Below are positions 1 to 8,679 of a stretch of 64,000 bases of DNA, one piece after another (position 1 is the stretch's first letter; each line of letters begins with the position of its first letter). Origin of the DNA: Planctomycetota bacterium (GTDB lineage Bacteria > Planctomycetota > Planctomycetia > Pirellulales > Pirellulaceae). The translations under genes were made by a program, and so were the position numbers. Where the stretch lies: the NCBI GenBank assembly GCA_026692845.1, contig JAPLNM010000047.1, positions 62,001-126,000 on the forward strand, given 5' to 3'. The notes beneath the pieces were generated by a model. It searched no databases, was not told the origin of the DNA, and saw only the letters and a program-made list of their open reading frames with translations.

Positions 1-207
1 ACCTATCAGCTCCATCTTTGGGCCGAGTACCACGATTCGATCCGCTGGATTCCCATCGATTCCTTTCTCGACACCGATACGGTTCCAATCGATCGGATTA
101 AAATAACCGAGTCGACTATGCCGTCGATCAACGCTTACGAGCCTATACTCACCGCGATTCGGTTAACTGCAGACATGGAACTCACGGCCAGGACCAGGAA
201 ACCTTGA
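1..207 (+). CDS. C-terminal end of a transglutaminase-like protein (partial)
   Basis: The first frame is open from the window edge to the TGA at 205-207, so only the last 68 residues are present. Near the start it reads HLWAEYHDSIRWIPIDSF. This fits the His and Asp blocks of transglutaminase-core domains (H-x-W-x-E followed by W-x-P-x-D), so the missing part would carry the catalytic Cys. The stop overlaps the TTG start of the next gene (TTGA), which suggests translational coupling with the GT-C glycosyltransferase. The family call rests on this one short motif and is therefore moderate; the frame itself is well supported by the tight junction. Confidence 0.55.
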   Translation, partial: TYQLHLWAEYHDSIRWIPIDSFLDTDTVPIDRIKITESTMPSINAYEPILTAIRLTADMELTARTRKP

Positions 208-1667
208 GCGGCGAGAAGCTCGGCACGAAGTACGACCCGAAGTACGCTCCGAAGTACGTACGGAGCTCGACGGCAACCATCGTCGCTTTGGCACTCGCGC
301 TGAGGATCCTCGCTGCGTTGGCCTGGCAGTCGCAATGCAGTTTGCTCGACACGACTCTGAAATTTGGAGACAGCCATTCCTATTGGACAATCGCTTCGAA
401 TTTGGCAGTCGAGGGTCAGTATCAATACGGAAGCGATCAATCGAAAATATTCCGATCCCCTGCCTACCCGTTGTTTCTTGTACCTTTCGCTTGGAGCGAA
501 AGTTTTTTCTCAACCCAGCGCGCGCAATTGCCCTTTGTGCTGGGGGCAAGAATCGCTGGGTGTATTTTAGGGGCGATAACCGTCTGGATCTTGATACGTT
601 GGACTCGCTGTGTCGCAGGATTGGCGGCAGGTATTTTTGCAGGACTCTTGGCAGCGACCTACTGCGGTGCGGTAGGAATGAGCATCTTTGTCTTGAGCGA
701 GGCAATCGCCACCCCGCTTATGGTCCTCTCTTGCTGGATGCTCTGGAGATCGACTCAAAAGGATCCAGACCTACGCTGGTCGAATCGCTGGTTTTCGAAT
801 CGCTGGTTTACGACCGCTTGTTCGGCTCTTGCGCTGGGGTTGGCGTGCTTGGCCAGACCTAGTTGGGGTCTATGGCCAGCGGTCGCCTTTGCGCTCGTTG
901 CGTTTGCTAGCAATCGATGCGATTTATTTTTTTGGAGGAACTGGATTGTTCAGGGTTTGTTTTTTTTAGGAATTTTGTGCTGCCTAATGGCACCTTGGTG
1001 GGTTCGCAATTATTCGATTACGGGCAAGTTCGTACCATCGACGCTCCAGGTTGGAGCGAGCTTGTACGATGGATGGCATGCTGGAGCGAGCGGTTCGAGC
1101 GACGAAAACATGGCTTTTTCGATCGAAACGATGCAGCGGATCCTCCGCGAAGAAACGATGCTAGCAAACCCTTCCTTGGGGGTCGAATCGACCTTGGAAT
1201 GGCGGATTGACCATCGGTTGCACAAGGAGGCCTGGGCGTGGGCTGGTGAAAATCCATCTGACGCTCTATGGCTAGGATTGGTAAAGTTCCGAAAGACTTG
1301 GTCGCCTTTTCCTACAGCGCGAGAGTTGTCGAATCCCATAGTTGTGCTGTGGGAGGCCGGCAGTTACTTGTTCATTTTGAGCATGAGTGCAGTGGGTTTG
1401 TGGAGTTTGCGGTCAGACCGCAGGCGATGGACCGAAGCGTGTTGGTTCATCGCCCCGTGTGTTTACTTGGCGATGCTCCACATGGTCTTCGTCGGATCGG
1501 TACGCTACAGGCAACCAGGAGTTTTGATGCTGTGCGGCTTGGCTGGAATTGGCCTAAGTGCCGTGTGGACTAGATACATCGACAGAGCGCGGGATAGACC
1601 AACCGGATGGAATAGGATCGCCAACGGATGCCGACGGAAACAGAGTCCAAACAAAACCTCAACTTGA
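204..1667 (+). CDS. ArnT/PMT-like GT-C membrane glycosyltransferase
   Basis: This 487-residue polytopic membrane protein has the architecture of the dolichyl-phosphate-mannose/ArnT superfamily, which transfers sugars from polyprenyl-phosphate donors on the outer face of the inner membrane. After the first membrane helix (about residues 23-41) comes FGDSHSYWTIASNLAVEGQY. Its Asp56 matches the acidic catalytic loop residue of GT-C enzymes, and FRSPAYPLFL follows as in ArnT-like proteins. The start is TTG at 204, because no ATG or GTG occurs in frame before the first helix; the upstream stop overlaps it. The N-terminus holds a KYDPKYAPKY repeat. Its end overlaps the downstream AsmA-like gene by 40 bases, so the two are probably one operon. 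The acceptor is unknown. Confidence 0.75.
   Translation: MSGEKLGTKYDPKYAPKYVRSSTATIVALALALRILAALAWQSQCSLLDTTLKFGDSHSYWTIASNLAVEGQYQYGSDQSKIFRSPAYPLFLVPFAWSESFFSTQRAQLPFVLGARIAGCILGAITVWILIRWTRCVAGLAAGIFAGLLAATYCGAVGMSIFVLSEAIATPLMVLSCWMLWRSTQKDPDLRWSNRWFSNRWFTTACSALALGLACLARPSWGLWPAVAFALVAFASNRCDLFFWRNWIVQGLFFLGILCCLMAPWWVRNYSITGKFVPSTLQVGASLYDGWHAGASGSSDENMAFSIETMQRILREETMLANPSLGVESTLEWRIDHRLHKEAWAWAGENPSDALWLGLVKFRKTWSPFPTARELSNPIVVLWEAGSYLFILSMSAVGLWSLRSDRRRWTEACWFIAPCVYLAMLHMVFVGSVRYRQPGVLMLCGLAGIGLSAVWTRYIDRARDRPTGWNRIANGCRRKQSPNKTST
781..810 (+). repeat. 15-bp tandem duplication inside the GT-C gene
   Basis: Two back-to-back copies of CGAATCGCTGGTTT plus one variable last base (T, then A) encode the repeated SNRWF SNRWF. 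The unit is a multiple of three, so the frame is kept. It looks like a recent slippage duplication in a loop between membrane helices. Confidence 0.85.
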
Positions 1668-4600
1668 CGAGACCCAGATCGGGCGGACGCCTGAGTTGGA
1701 TTTTGTTGCTATGCGCATCGGCCGTGATGGCCTACTATGTCTTGTTCGACAGGGTGGATCACACGTTGACCTCAGAGATCCAGAGCCGGTTGCGGAAGCA
1801 GTTTCCGGAGCATTGCATCAAGGTAGATCGGGCGCGTTTGGTTCCGGGTAAGTCCATTCTCATCGATGGATTGAGCATCTGCAAATCGACCGAGCAGGGC
1901 ATGCGGGACGTGGTCAAGATCGCCAGGGTCCAGTGCAACGGGCCGATTGATTTGATGGGGATTTTGCAGGGGCAGACGATTGTCGACTCGGTGCTAATCG
2001 ACGGGTTGGAGGTAAGTCTCTGGCCTAAAGCCGATGGAAACTGGAGTCTTTCGGAGCTTTTCCGAAGCCCTTCGGGATCGCTCAAGATGCCGTCGGTGCA
2101 GGTTCGTTCAGGATTTTTAAGGATTGGACATCCCACAGGCGAGCAGCGGCGAGAGATCCTATGTCATGATCTCCAAGGCACTTTCATCGAGCACGCCCTT
2201 GCGACCGAGGATCCCTCGGTCCATGAGTTGCGTCATGAGGTACGCGCTACCTTATCGAGCAGTTATTTCTCGTTGCTTGAACTCCATGCGGTAGGAAACC
2301 TTGCCACTTTGCAGTGGGACGTGCGGGGATCGATTTCCAAGCTCGATTACTCATCGCAATTGAGCGACCAGTTGCCGAGTATCGTCCGAGAGCGGATTCG
2401 AAAGCTTGAAGGCTTCTCGGGTCGACTCGATACGGATTTTCGGTGGGTAAAAAAGGGTGAGCACACGGATTTCAATGGTCATGTGCAGATTCAACAGGGA
2501 CGGTTGCTTCATCCGCAGGTACCCTATCCCTTGGACCAGATCTCTGGCGATTTGTACGTCAGCAAGAACCTGCTTCAACTCAGGAATACCGTCGGTCGAT
2601 CGGGGCGTGCTTCGGTTTCGCTCGAGTGCGATGTCTATGGATTAGATGAGCGCGCACCGTTATCCGCCAAGTTTGGGGTCAGCAATCTGGCGCTCGATGA
2701 GCAGCTTTTCAATGCCCTTCCGCAGGGGGTCCAGGAGCATTGGAAGAAGTTGGGAGTACAAGGAATTATCGATGCCACTGCGGTGGTCGGATACGACGGA
2801 GAGGTTTGGGATCCGCATGTGATGGTACGTGCAGTCAATGGTTCGGTCCATGCGGAATATTTCCCCTATCCGATCCAGCGATTGACGGGGGATTTTGAAT
2901 ACCGAAATGGAGTCATCCACGCCCCGGACCTGATCGCTTATGCTGGAAATCAAAAGCTGCATGGATCTTTAACTTTATGGAAATCCCAGCCTCGATGGCT
3001 CATGGATATGAGCGTGGCAGCCGATGGACCGATCGCGATTGACGAATCCTTACTCCAAGCTTTGACACCCCGTGGTCAGCCTGAGAGCGGTTTCCAACGC
3101 TTTGCCAATTCGCTCCACCCGACCGGGACCGTGTTGGTCAAGAAAGCGAGGTTTGTACGATCGGCCACAAGGCCAGAGTTGGTTTCGAGGTCGCTAGAAC
3201 TGACGTTCTCCGAGTGCTCGATCCGCTACGATGGATTTCGCTATCCGATTACAGATATCAACGGACATGCGACTTTGGACCATGATCGATTAGTGCTCAA
3301 GGACTTTATCGGACGCAACGATGGGGCGCGCATCCAGGGTTCCGGTGTTGCCAATTGCAGCAGCACGAGTCTGGAATCGGTGGACCTTGTCTTTCAAGCT
3401 TTCGGGGTGTCCTTGGACGAGGAACTCAAGCAAGCTTTACCTACAAGTGCAAGAAACCTGTGGGTTCAATTGCAACCCAGTGGATCGATCGACAGGGTGG
3501 AGATCAAGATCCAGCGACCTAACTTGCGCTCGCCGTTGGATCTGAAAGTGGCGATCCAAGAAACCCGAAACAGCGATCGGAGCGGGACAGGTGTATCGCT
3601 TCATCCGCTATCGTTTCCTTACGCGATGCACGACATCGACTGCGTGGTTGATTTCCGACCTGGAAGGATCGACATTCGATCCCTATCAGGAATCCATGAT
3701 GCGAGCCGCATCGAAACCAATGGACAAATCCGGCTCCATAGCGATGGATCATGGGACGGAATGCTCAATTGGCTTCCCACCTCGCGTTTGCTCGTCGACC
3801 AAGTGCTCATCGGTTGTTTGCCCAAAGTGCTCCGCGAACCGATGACTCGATGGGGTTTTCGAGGACCGGTGAGTATTACCGGCTCTACCTATGTCGCCTC
3901 GCCCGAGGAAGGCCACGCATCGCTGCTCAGGGATTGGAACCTTCGGGCGGACTTGGAAGATGCGTCGATCGGGATCGAGCAAGTAAAAGGATTGCGAGGA
4001 ACGATCCAAATCACTGGGGAGAACAGCAATCACTCGACGACGGCTTATGGCTCCCTTGCTCTCGATGCGATGTCGGTTCGCGGTGTGGCCGTAACGGGAG
4101 TCGAAGGACCCTTTGCACTAAACCACAATATCCTTTACTTAGGACGAGACGCAAGCGATTGGAATACCAGGAACCCCTCGGGCCGTCGAATTGCCTCGAA
4201 CAGCTCGGCGGCCAATCCGACGAGCATCCAAGCACCGGTCGTCTCGGCATCCTTTCAATCGAGCGTCCGAAACAGTTTGGTCGAGCGAAGAGACCAAGGG
4301 GTGCCCAGTTGGTTCGGCCCGAAACACACCGCGCCGATCGAATCCCCGAGTATGGATATCAGCGATAACGACATGCGCGCTCGGACCCTCAGCGGGACGC
4401 TGTTGCTCTGCGGTGTCGTACCATTGAACGGCGACCGAGCGCACTTACGCTTGCGATTGGTGGATGCCGACGTTCACGGGATGCTTGTCGATCTCGGAGA
4501 GTCCCTAACAACGGCCAATGGACGGCTTTTCATCGAGTGCGATATTGACGGATCGATGGACAATCTCAACGCGTTTTCCGGAGTGGGTAAGGCTTGGTTG

Positions 4601-4987
4601 CGAGGCGCGAATCTTTATGAGCTCCCTGTGATGATTCGCCTGCTGAATCTTTTGGCTGTCCGACCTGACCAAGGTGCTTTCGATTCGGCGGACATTGAGT
4701 TTGGCATCGATGGTGATAGGATTCCGATCAAGAGCTTGCAACTAGACGGCGATTTGATCTCAATGCAAGGGAAGGGATCTGTGAATTTTCGGCGCGAATT
4801 GGATTTAGAATTGGTGGCCAATGTAGGTCGACGCGGAATCGTCGGTGCGTTGGTCAGACCCTTCACCCAAAACCCCAACGCCAATTGGATGCGAATCGAA
4901 GTGGGGGGTACGACGAGCAACCCTCAGATTCGCCCCCCGATGCCATTGCGGGATTCGATCGACCAAGTCATCCTTGACGCCCCTTGA
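1628..4987 (+). CDS. Large AsmA-like (YhdP/TamB-type) envelope protein
   Basis: At 1119 residues this is one of the longest genes in the window. One N-terminal membrane segment (about residues 24-40) is followed by a very long, beta-rich periplasmic region of repeating short strands. The last 180 residues look like the AsmA C-terminal domain: a pattern of a G-x-L-x-x-G core, the segment around ELPVMIRLLNLLAV, then IKSLQLDGDLISMQGKGSVN. AsmA-family proteins form hydrophobic grooves that move phospholipids between membranes; that role here is inferred from family. The ATG at 1628 lies inside the end of the GT-C gene, implying coupled translation. No catalytic motif is seen. Confidence 0.75.
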   Translation: MPTETESKQNLNLTRPRSGGRLSWILLLCASAVMAYYVLFDRVDHTLTSEIQSRLRKQFPEHCIKVDRARLVPGKSILIDGLSICKSTEQGMRDVVKIARVQCNGPIDLMGILQGQTIVDSVLIDGLEVSLWPKADGNWSLSELFRSPSGSLKMPSVQVRSGFLRIGHPTGEQRREILCHDLQGTFIEHALATEDPSVHELRHEVRATLSSSYFSLLELHAVGNLATLQWDVRGSISKLDYSSQLSDQLPSIVRERIRKLEGFSGRLDTDFRWVKKGEHTDFNGHVQIQQGRLLHPQVPYPLDQISGDLYVSKNLLQLRNTVGRSGRASVSLECDVYGLDERAPLSAKFGVSNLALDEQLFNALPQGVQEHWKKLGVQGIIDATAVVGYDGEVWDPHVMVRAVNGSVHAEYFPYPIQRLTGDFEYRNGVIHAPDLIAYAGNQKLHGSLTLWKSQPRWLMDMSVAADGPIAIDESLLQALTPRGQPESGFQRFANSLHPTGTVLVKKARFVRSATRPELVSRSLELTFSECSIRYDGFRYPITDINGHATLDHDRLVLKDFIGRNDGARIQGSGVANCSSTSLESVDLVFQAFGVSLDEELKQALPTSARNLWVQLQPSGSIDRVEIKIQRPNLRSPLDLKVAIQETRNSDRSGTGVSLHPLSFPYAMHDIDCVVDFRPGRIDIRSLSGIHDASRIETNGQIRLHSDGSWDGMLNWLPTSRLLVDQVLIGCLPKVLREPMTRWGFRGPVSITGSTYVASPEEGHASLLRDWNLRADLEDASIGIEQVKGLRGTIQITGENSNHSTTAYGSLALDAMSVRGVAVTGVEGPFALNHNILYLGRDASDWNTRNPSGRRIASNSSAANPTSIQAPVVSASFQSSVRNSLVERRDQGVPSWFGPKHTAPIESPSMDISDNDMRARTLSGTLLLCGVVPLNGDRAHLRLRLVDADVHGMLVDLGESLTTANGRLFIECDIDGSMDNLNAFSGVGKAWLRGANLYELPVMIRLLNLLAVRPDQGAFDSADIEFGIDGDRIPIKSLQLDGDLISMQGKGSVNFRRELDLELVANVGRRGIVGALVRPFTQNPNANWMRIEVGGTTSNPQIRPPMPLRDSIDQVILDAP

Positions 4988-5013
4988 TCCAGCTTGGAAA
5001 CCGAAGGCTTGGG

Positions 5014-5283
5014 ATGACACAACCGATCGATTCATTCAAAGACTCTTTCCGATTCAAACGGATTGTCAAGGACCGACCGGTCGAGCAAGCCACGGCACTT
5101 GGACAGAACGCCGAGCGCTTCGGCGACGGGAAATCGTACGCGGCTCGATCAAAGCCCAGCTCCGCGAATCCGGAGTCTGATGAAAGCCCGACCGATGAAC
5201 TCGGATTTGGCGGCCAAGCCGGCGAGCAATCCGCTGAACCGCCTGAAAGCCAGACCGACAGCTCGATCGATTATTTGGCCTGA
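5014..5283 (+). CDS. Small hydrophilic hypothetical protein
   Basis: This possible 89-residue protein begins at an ATG preceded by GAAGG and ends at the TGA before 5284. It sits 26 bases after the AsmA-like gene, on the same strand. The first half is basic and possibly helical (SFKDSFRFKRIVKDRPVEQA). The second half is rich in Ser, Pro, Glu, Gln and Asp and is probably disordered. There is no signal peptide, membrane segment or recognised domain. An alternative upstream TTG at 4984 would overlap the AsmA stop. The tight position argues that it is real, but base composition alone would not prove it. Confidence 0.45.
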   Translation: MTQPIDSFKDSFRFKRIVKDRPVEQATALGQNAERFGDGKSYAARSKPSSANPESDESPTDELGFGGQAGEQSAEPPESQTDSSIDYLA

Positions 5284-5367
5284 GTTGCACTACAAAAAAC
5301 TCCCAGAAGCATTAGAATTAAGACGACTTACTCGTTTCTTACTTCTTCTTTAAGTCCGGAATTGCTC

Positions 5368-6147
5368 ATGCACGTTGCCCTCCTACCACGGATTCTTTCA
5401 AGCTTTTCGTTCGCCTTCGTGTTCGCATTCTTGTGCTGGGAATGCTCTGCGGAGCCAGTCGCACAAGACACCGTCAAGATGATGGTCGATCCCTCGGGGA
5501 CATGGAGATGGGAATACGATCTGGATGGCCAACAGTTTAAGGATCAGGTTCGCTTGACGCTCGGAGAAGCGATAAAAGACTCGAAGGACAAAGCGCTCAA
5601 AGGCAAATACCAAAGTAGCTCAGGCCGTAAAATCGATATCGAAAACGGGCGGGTGAGTGGAGATAAAATCAGCTTCGAATTCAAGATCAACTACCAAGGC
5701 ATGGACGTCAAACTGCTATTCGATGGAACCGTCAAAAAAGACTCGCTCGATGGCACGGTCAAGGCTTCGACCGATGCCGGCAGCAGGGACCTGGATTGGA
5801 CGGCCACCCGAAGTGTTCTTGCGGATGACGTTGTCGGGAAATGGAAGCTGCGGATCGATGCGAACGGAAACGTCATGGAACCGATCCTGACGATCACCAA
5901 AGATGGCGAGCAACTCAAGGCGAGCTACGCTTTAGGCAATGATGTCAAGATCGAAGCCAAGGACGTGAAAATCGAAAAAAATGAACTGACATTTACTGTA
6001 GAAGCTGACTTTCAAGGCTCCCGCATCAAGGCAGACTTCATGGGTAGCCCCCTGGGCGACAAGATCAAAGGATCGATCGACTATGCGTTGGGTAACGATG
6101 CAGGGGAAGTCGAGTTCACAGGGGAACGTCGCGACGATGCGATCTAA
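5368..6147 (+). CDS. Secreted protein with two tandem beta-rich domains
   Basis: This 259-residue lysine-rich protein starts with a signal peptide (hydrophobic stretch SFSFAFVFAFLCW, probable cleavage near the Ala-Glu-Pro after Cys-Ser). The mature part is an internal duplication of about 100 residues. Each half opens with G-T/K-W-x-W/L, continues with an extended charged strand region, and ends with G-x-I/L-x-G-x-I/V-x-A/Y and a closing strand. Such repeats look like lipocalin-like or calycin sheets, but the ligand is unknown. The ATG at 5368 is preferred over the TTG at 5362. It is probably transcribed alone and converges on the lipoprotein gene downstream. Confidence 0.65.
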   Translation: MHVALLPRILSSFSFAFVFAFLCWECSAEPVAQDTVKMMVDPSGTWRWEYDLDGQQFKDQVRLTLGEAIKDSKDKALKGKYQSSSGRKIDIENGRVSGDKISFEFKINYQGMDVKLLFDGTVKKDSLDGTVKASTDAGSRDLDWTATRSVLADDVVGKWKLRIDANGNVMEPILTITKDGEQLKASYALGNDVKIEAKDVKIEKNELTFTVEADFQGSRIKADFMGSPLGDKIKGSIDYALGNDAGEVEFTGERRDDAI

Positions 6148-6341
6148 CCCGCAGCGCTGATTCAGCCCACTCGATGATTTTCCTAGCAGATATCTATCTT
6201 TGAAAAAGATTCAAGGACCACAACCGATGAAAATACCGGTTCTCTCATGGAATCGAACTGCACTCCGAATCGCCTGCCTGTTATGCCTTTACGAAAGCTT
6301 GGACCATCCCGTCTTCGGCTGACTGTTATACGCAATAGGGC

Positions 6342-7319
6342 TCAGCGGGCGTCACTCGTCAAGCGGGCCTTAACGCCTTTTTTGGCACCGAAGGGTTCCT
6401 TGGTAGAACCCGGATCGTTGGCTAATAGCCCCGAGCCCTCGGCCTTGGTCTTGGAAGGTTCCGTCGGTTCGGCTTTGTTCGACTCGAACCAAGGGTGAGC
6501 GAAGGTGATTTGCGAGCGAGGATCCACACCATTGGGTGCATCACCTTTTGGAATCTCGTCGTTAAGAATCCTCTGCCCATTGAATCTTCGTCCCGCAAAC
6601 CTTGGCCCTCGGTAGATGGATCCTTGCTGAATGGGGCCTATTCCCAGGAACCATGTATCCTTGGCGTTGCTGCCTGCTTGGGCGATCCCCGACTGCCACA
6701 GAGGTTCCCTAGTATCCCGGTCGTAGGCGAATACCGCGATCTTCGAGGCTGCGCTTTTAACTTCTTTTTTGGCGAACGAAACCTCGGGGATCGTCGGAAG
6801 CATTGGAGCGGCAGCCATCAACGAAGAGGCACCTCCAAAGATATTCAACGCAGGAATTCCGTAGGTGACGTTGTGACCGTCGGTACCCAAGGCTCCACAT
6901 CTGGCTTCGCAAATGATGTCAGCAACATCTTTGGTATCGACGATCTGACACCCGGCGGCAGTCAGTTGCTGGCGAATCGAGCTGATCACATAGTCAGAGG
7001 TTACCAGGTTGGTTTGCATAGCAACGCCGGGAATCGGCTTTCCCGCCGAAGCCATGAACGTCGTATCGAGGTAGACCTTGTAACCGGTTAGTGGACGAAA
7101 ATCGATTTTAGATATCGTCGAATCGACCGCGTCGGACATGAGCAATTGCTCTGTAGCCGTCACCGACTTGGTCGTACCACATCCGGGCAGTGACAAAGCG
7201 AGCATGGTTCCGAGAAGGAGGTTGAAACCAGTGGCATGGGTCGCAATTCGGATCGATCCGATACCTAATTTTCGGAGTAGCAATTTTCTCATCGATTGGT
7301 CTTTGACGCGCTGATTCAT
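6342..7319 (-). CDS. Putative lipoprotein, DUF6655-like
   Basis: This 325-residue protein has an N-terminal hydrophobic region followed by LALSLPGCGTTKS, a plausible lipobox with Cys as the lipidated residue, so it is predicted to be membrane-anchored on the periplasmic face. After it comes ATEQLLMSDAVDSTISKIDF, then a compact alpha/beta domain containing a cysteine pair in ICEARCGALG. The C-terminal 60 residues are rich in Pro, Lys and Ser and look disordered. The pattern resembles a planctomycete family I recall as DUF6655; that name is from memory. The ATG overlaps the stop of the upstream protease gene (ATGA), so the two are co-translated and may act together. Confidence 0.6.
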   Translation of the reverse strand: MNQRVKDQSMRKLLLRKLGIGSIRIATHATGFNLLLGTMLALSLPGCGTTKSVTATEQLLMSDAVDSTISKIDFRPLTGYKVYLDTTFMASAGKPIPGVAMQTNLVTSDYVISSIRQQLTAAGCQIVDTKDVADIICEARCGALGTDGHNVTYGIPALNIFGGASSLMAAAPMLPTIPEVSFAKKEVKSAASKIAVFAYDRDTREPLWQSGIAQAGSNAKDTWFLGIGPIQQGSIYRGPRFAGRRFNGQRILNDEIPKGDAPNGVDPRSQITFAHPWFESNKAEPTEPSKTKAEGSGLLANDPGSTKEPFGAKKGVKARLTSDAR

Positions 7320-8569
7320 TTCCAGCGTACTTGGCTTTGGGTATTGGCTTGAAGATTCCTTTGCGATTCCTGACGCATCTTTTCGATGAGCTGGTCGCTA
7401 GGTCGATCGATCGTCAATTGCCGGGTGCTTCCCGATGAATCGGTTAGAATCACGGTCATGGTCGTCGGACCGGCGGTTGCCAAGGACCCTTCAGGAACGG
7501 ATTTAGGGGCGTTCGGAAGCTTGTGCAAGCCGAGTTTCTTTAGCTGGTCGTGGACAACTTGAATTCCACAGAAGAGTCCTTCATCGAGCTGGGCATCGGC
7601 TGCAAAGCAAACACCAACCAGCTCGCCTCGGCTGTTGAACAACCCACCGCCACTGCGTCCCTGAACCGGAGCGCCTGCGATCTCGATGTTGGCCGAGCCA
7701 AGGTATCGATTCAGCTTCGTCACATGCGAATCGCGTCTCGAGGGAACACCGCCATGATCACAACCCAGGCTATAGACCCGGTCACCTTGCACGAGTTCCT
7801 CAACCTGCTGTGCAACTTGGGCAACCGGGACCGCTTTGCTTGGTTGAAACATAAGAAGTCCGATATCGGCGTCCTCGATTTGGTAATCGATTAACTCGGC
7901 CGAGTAGCTAACGGGAGTCCCGCTTTCGAAACGTTCGACCCTAATGATCGATTTTGCGGTTCGGTCGCGAAAAAGATGTCCGCAAGTTAGCACCACGGCA
8001 CCCTGGGCATCGCACTGGATCACGGTGCCAGAACCGATCGCGTGCGAATCGGGCTCGTCGACCATGATGCGTACTGTGGCTCCCGCGGGATCCGATAGCA
8101 ATGGCTCTGGGTTTCTCGGGATCGCCGAGCGTTGCATGGGAACCAAGGAATCGGGATCGATACTGGATTGGTTCGTGCTTGTCCGAATCGGTGAGTGCTT
8201 GATCGAATCGGGTGCAGAATACCTGATCATTCTTCGATAAAACTCGGTCCAATTGACTGGACCGAGAATCCGATCGACCTCCCGGCCTCCTTGAGTTAGG
8301 ACCGTTGTTGGAGCAGTGTGGATGCGCCATCGTTCGGTCAAGTGCGGCTCGCGCCGCGCATCGACGCGGCGAACAGCCCAGCCCATCTCGATGGCTTGAG
8401 TTGCGACCTGATCCATCGACTCACTATCGGGATGCTGCGGATCGACGAAAACAATCGCTAGACAATCCCCCACCTGAGCCCTCGCCACGGGAGAAGCCAG
8501 TGCGCCAATCACGGCCCATCCTAGCATCCACCAGAGCAAGTGCGTTGACGCTCTGTTTCTCGTTACCAT
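7316..8569 (-). CDS. Secreted trypsin-like serine protease with N-terminal thioredoxin-like domain
   Basis: A signal peptide ends near ASPVARAQ. Residues about 35-120 look like a thioredoxin fold (IVFVDPQHPDSE start, cis-Pro-like TAPTTVLTQGGREVDR) but without any CxxC pair. Residues about 170-360 are a chymotrypsin-type protease: His in LTCGH, Asp in EDADIGLL, nucleophile Ser in GRSGGGLF, then ELVGVCFA. The full catalytic triad is present, so it should be active in the periplasm or at the surface. No PDZ domain follows, unlike HtrA/DegP. The start has an excellent ribosome site (AGGAGG, seven bases before ATG). It is first in a two-gene operon with the lipoprotein. Confidence 0.8.
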   Translation of the reverse strand: MVTRNRASTHLLWWMLGWAVIGALASPVARAQVGDCLAIVFVDPQHPDSESMDQVATQAIEMGWAVRRVDARREPHLTERWRIHTAPTTVLTQGGREVDRILGPVNWTEFYRRMIRYSAPDSIKHSPIRTSTNQSSIDPDSLVPMQRSAIPRNPEPLLSDPAGATVRIMVDEPDSHAIGSGTVIQCDAQGAVVLTCGHLFRDRTAKSIIRVERFESGTPVSYSAELIDYQIEDADIGLLMFQPSKAVPVAQVAQQVEELVQGDRVYSLGCDHGGVPSRRDSHVTKLNRYLGSANIEIAGAPVQGRSGGGLFNSRGELVGVCFAADAQLDEGLFCGIQVVHDQLKKLGLHKLPNAPKSVPEGSLATAGPTTMTVILTDSSGSTRQLTIDRPSDQLIEKMRQESQRNLQANTQSQVRWK

Positions 8570-8679
8570 CCGGATCCTCCTTGATCCAATCCAGGCTGAT
8601 CTAGCCTAATCCTTCGGGACCAAGGGCCTCCGAACTCACTTAGTCCGGAGTGTCCAAATTGAAGGCATTCAGAGCAAGA

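Noticed and set aside
229-262. Three imperfect 12-bp copies (KYDPKYAPKY) at the start of the GT-C gene
   Set aside because: They are short, imperfect and coding; no separate repeat element is supported.
163-705. A 180-codon minus-strand frame at the start of the window
   Set aside because: It is opposite the GT-C gene and is rich in Arg and Ser, as expected for an antisense shadow.
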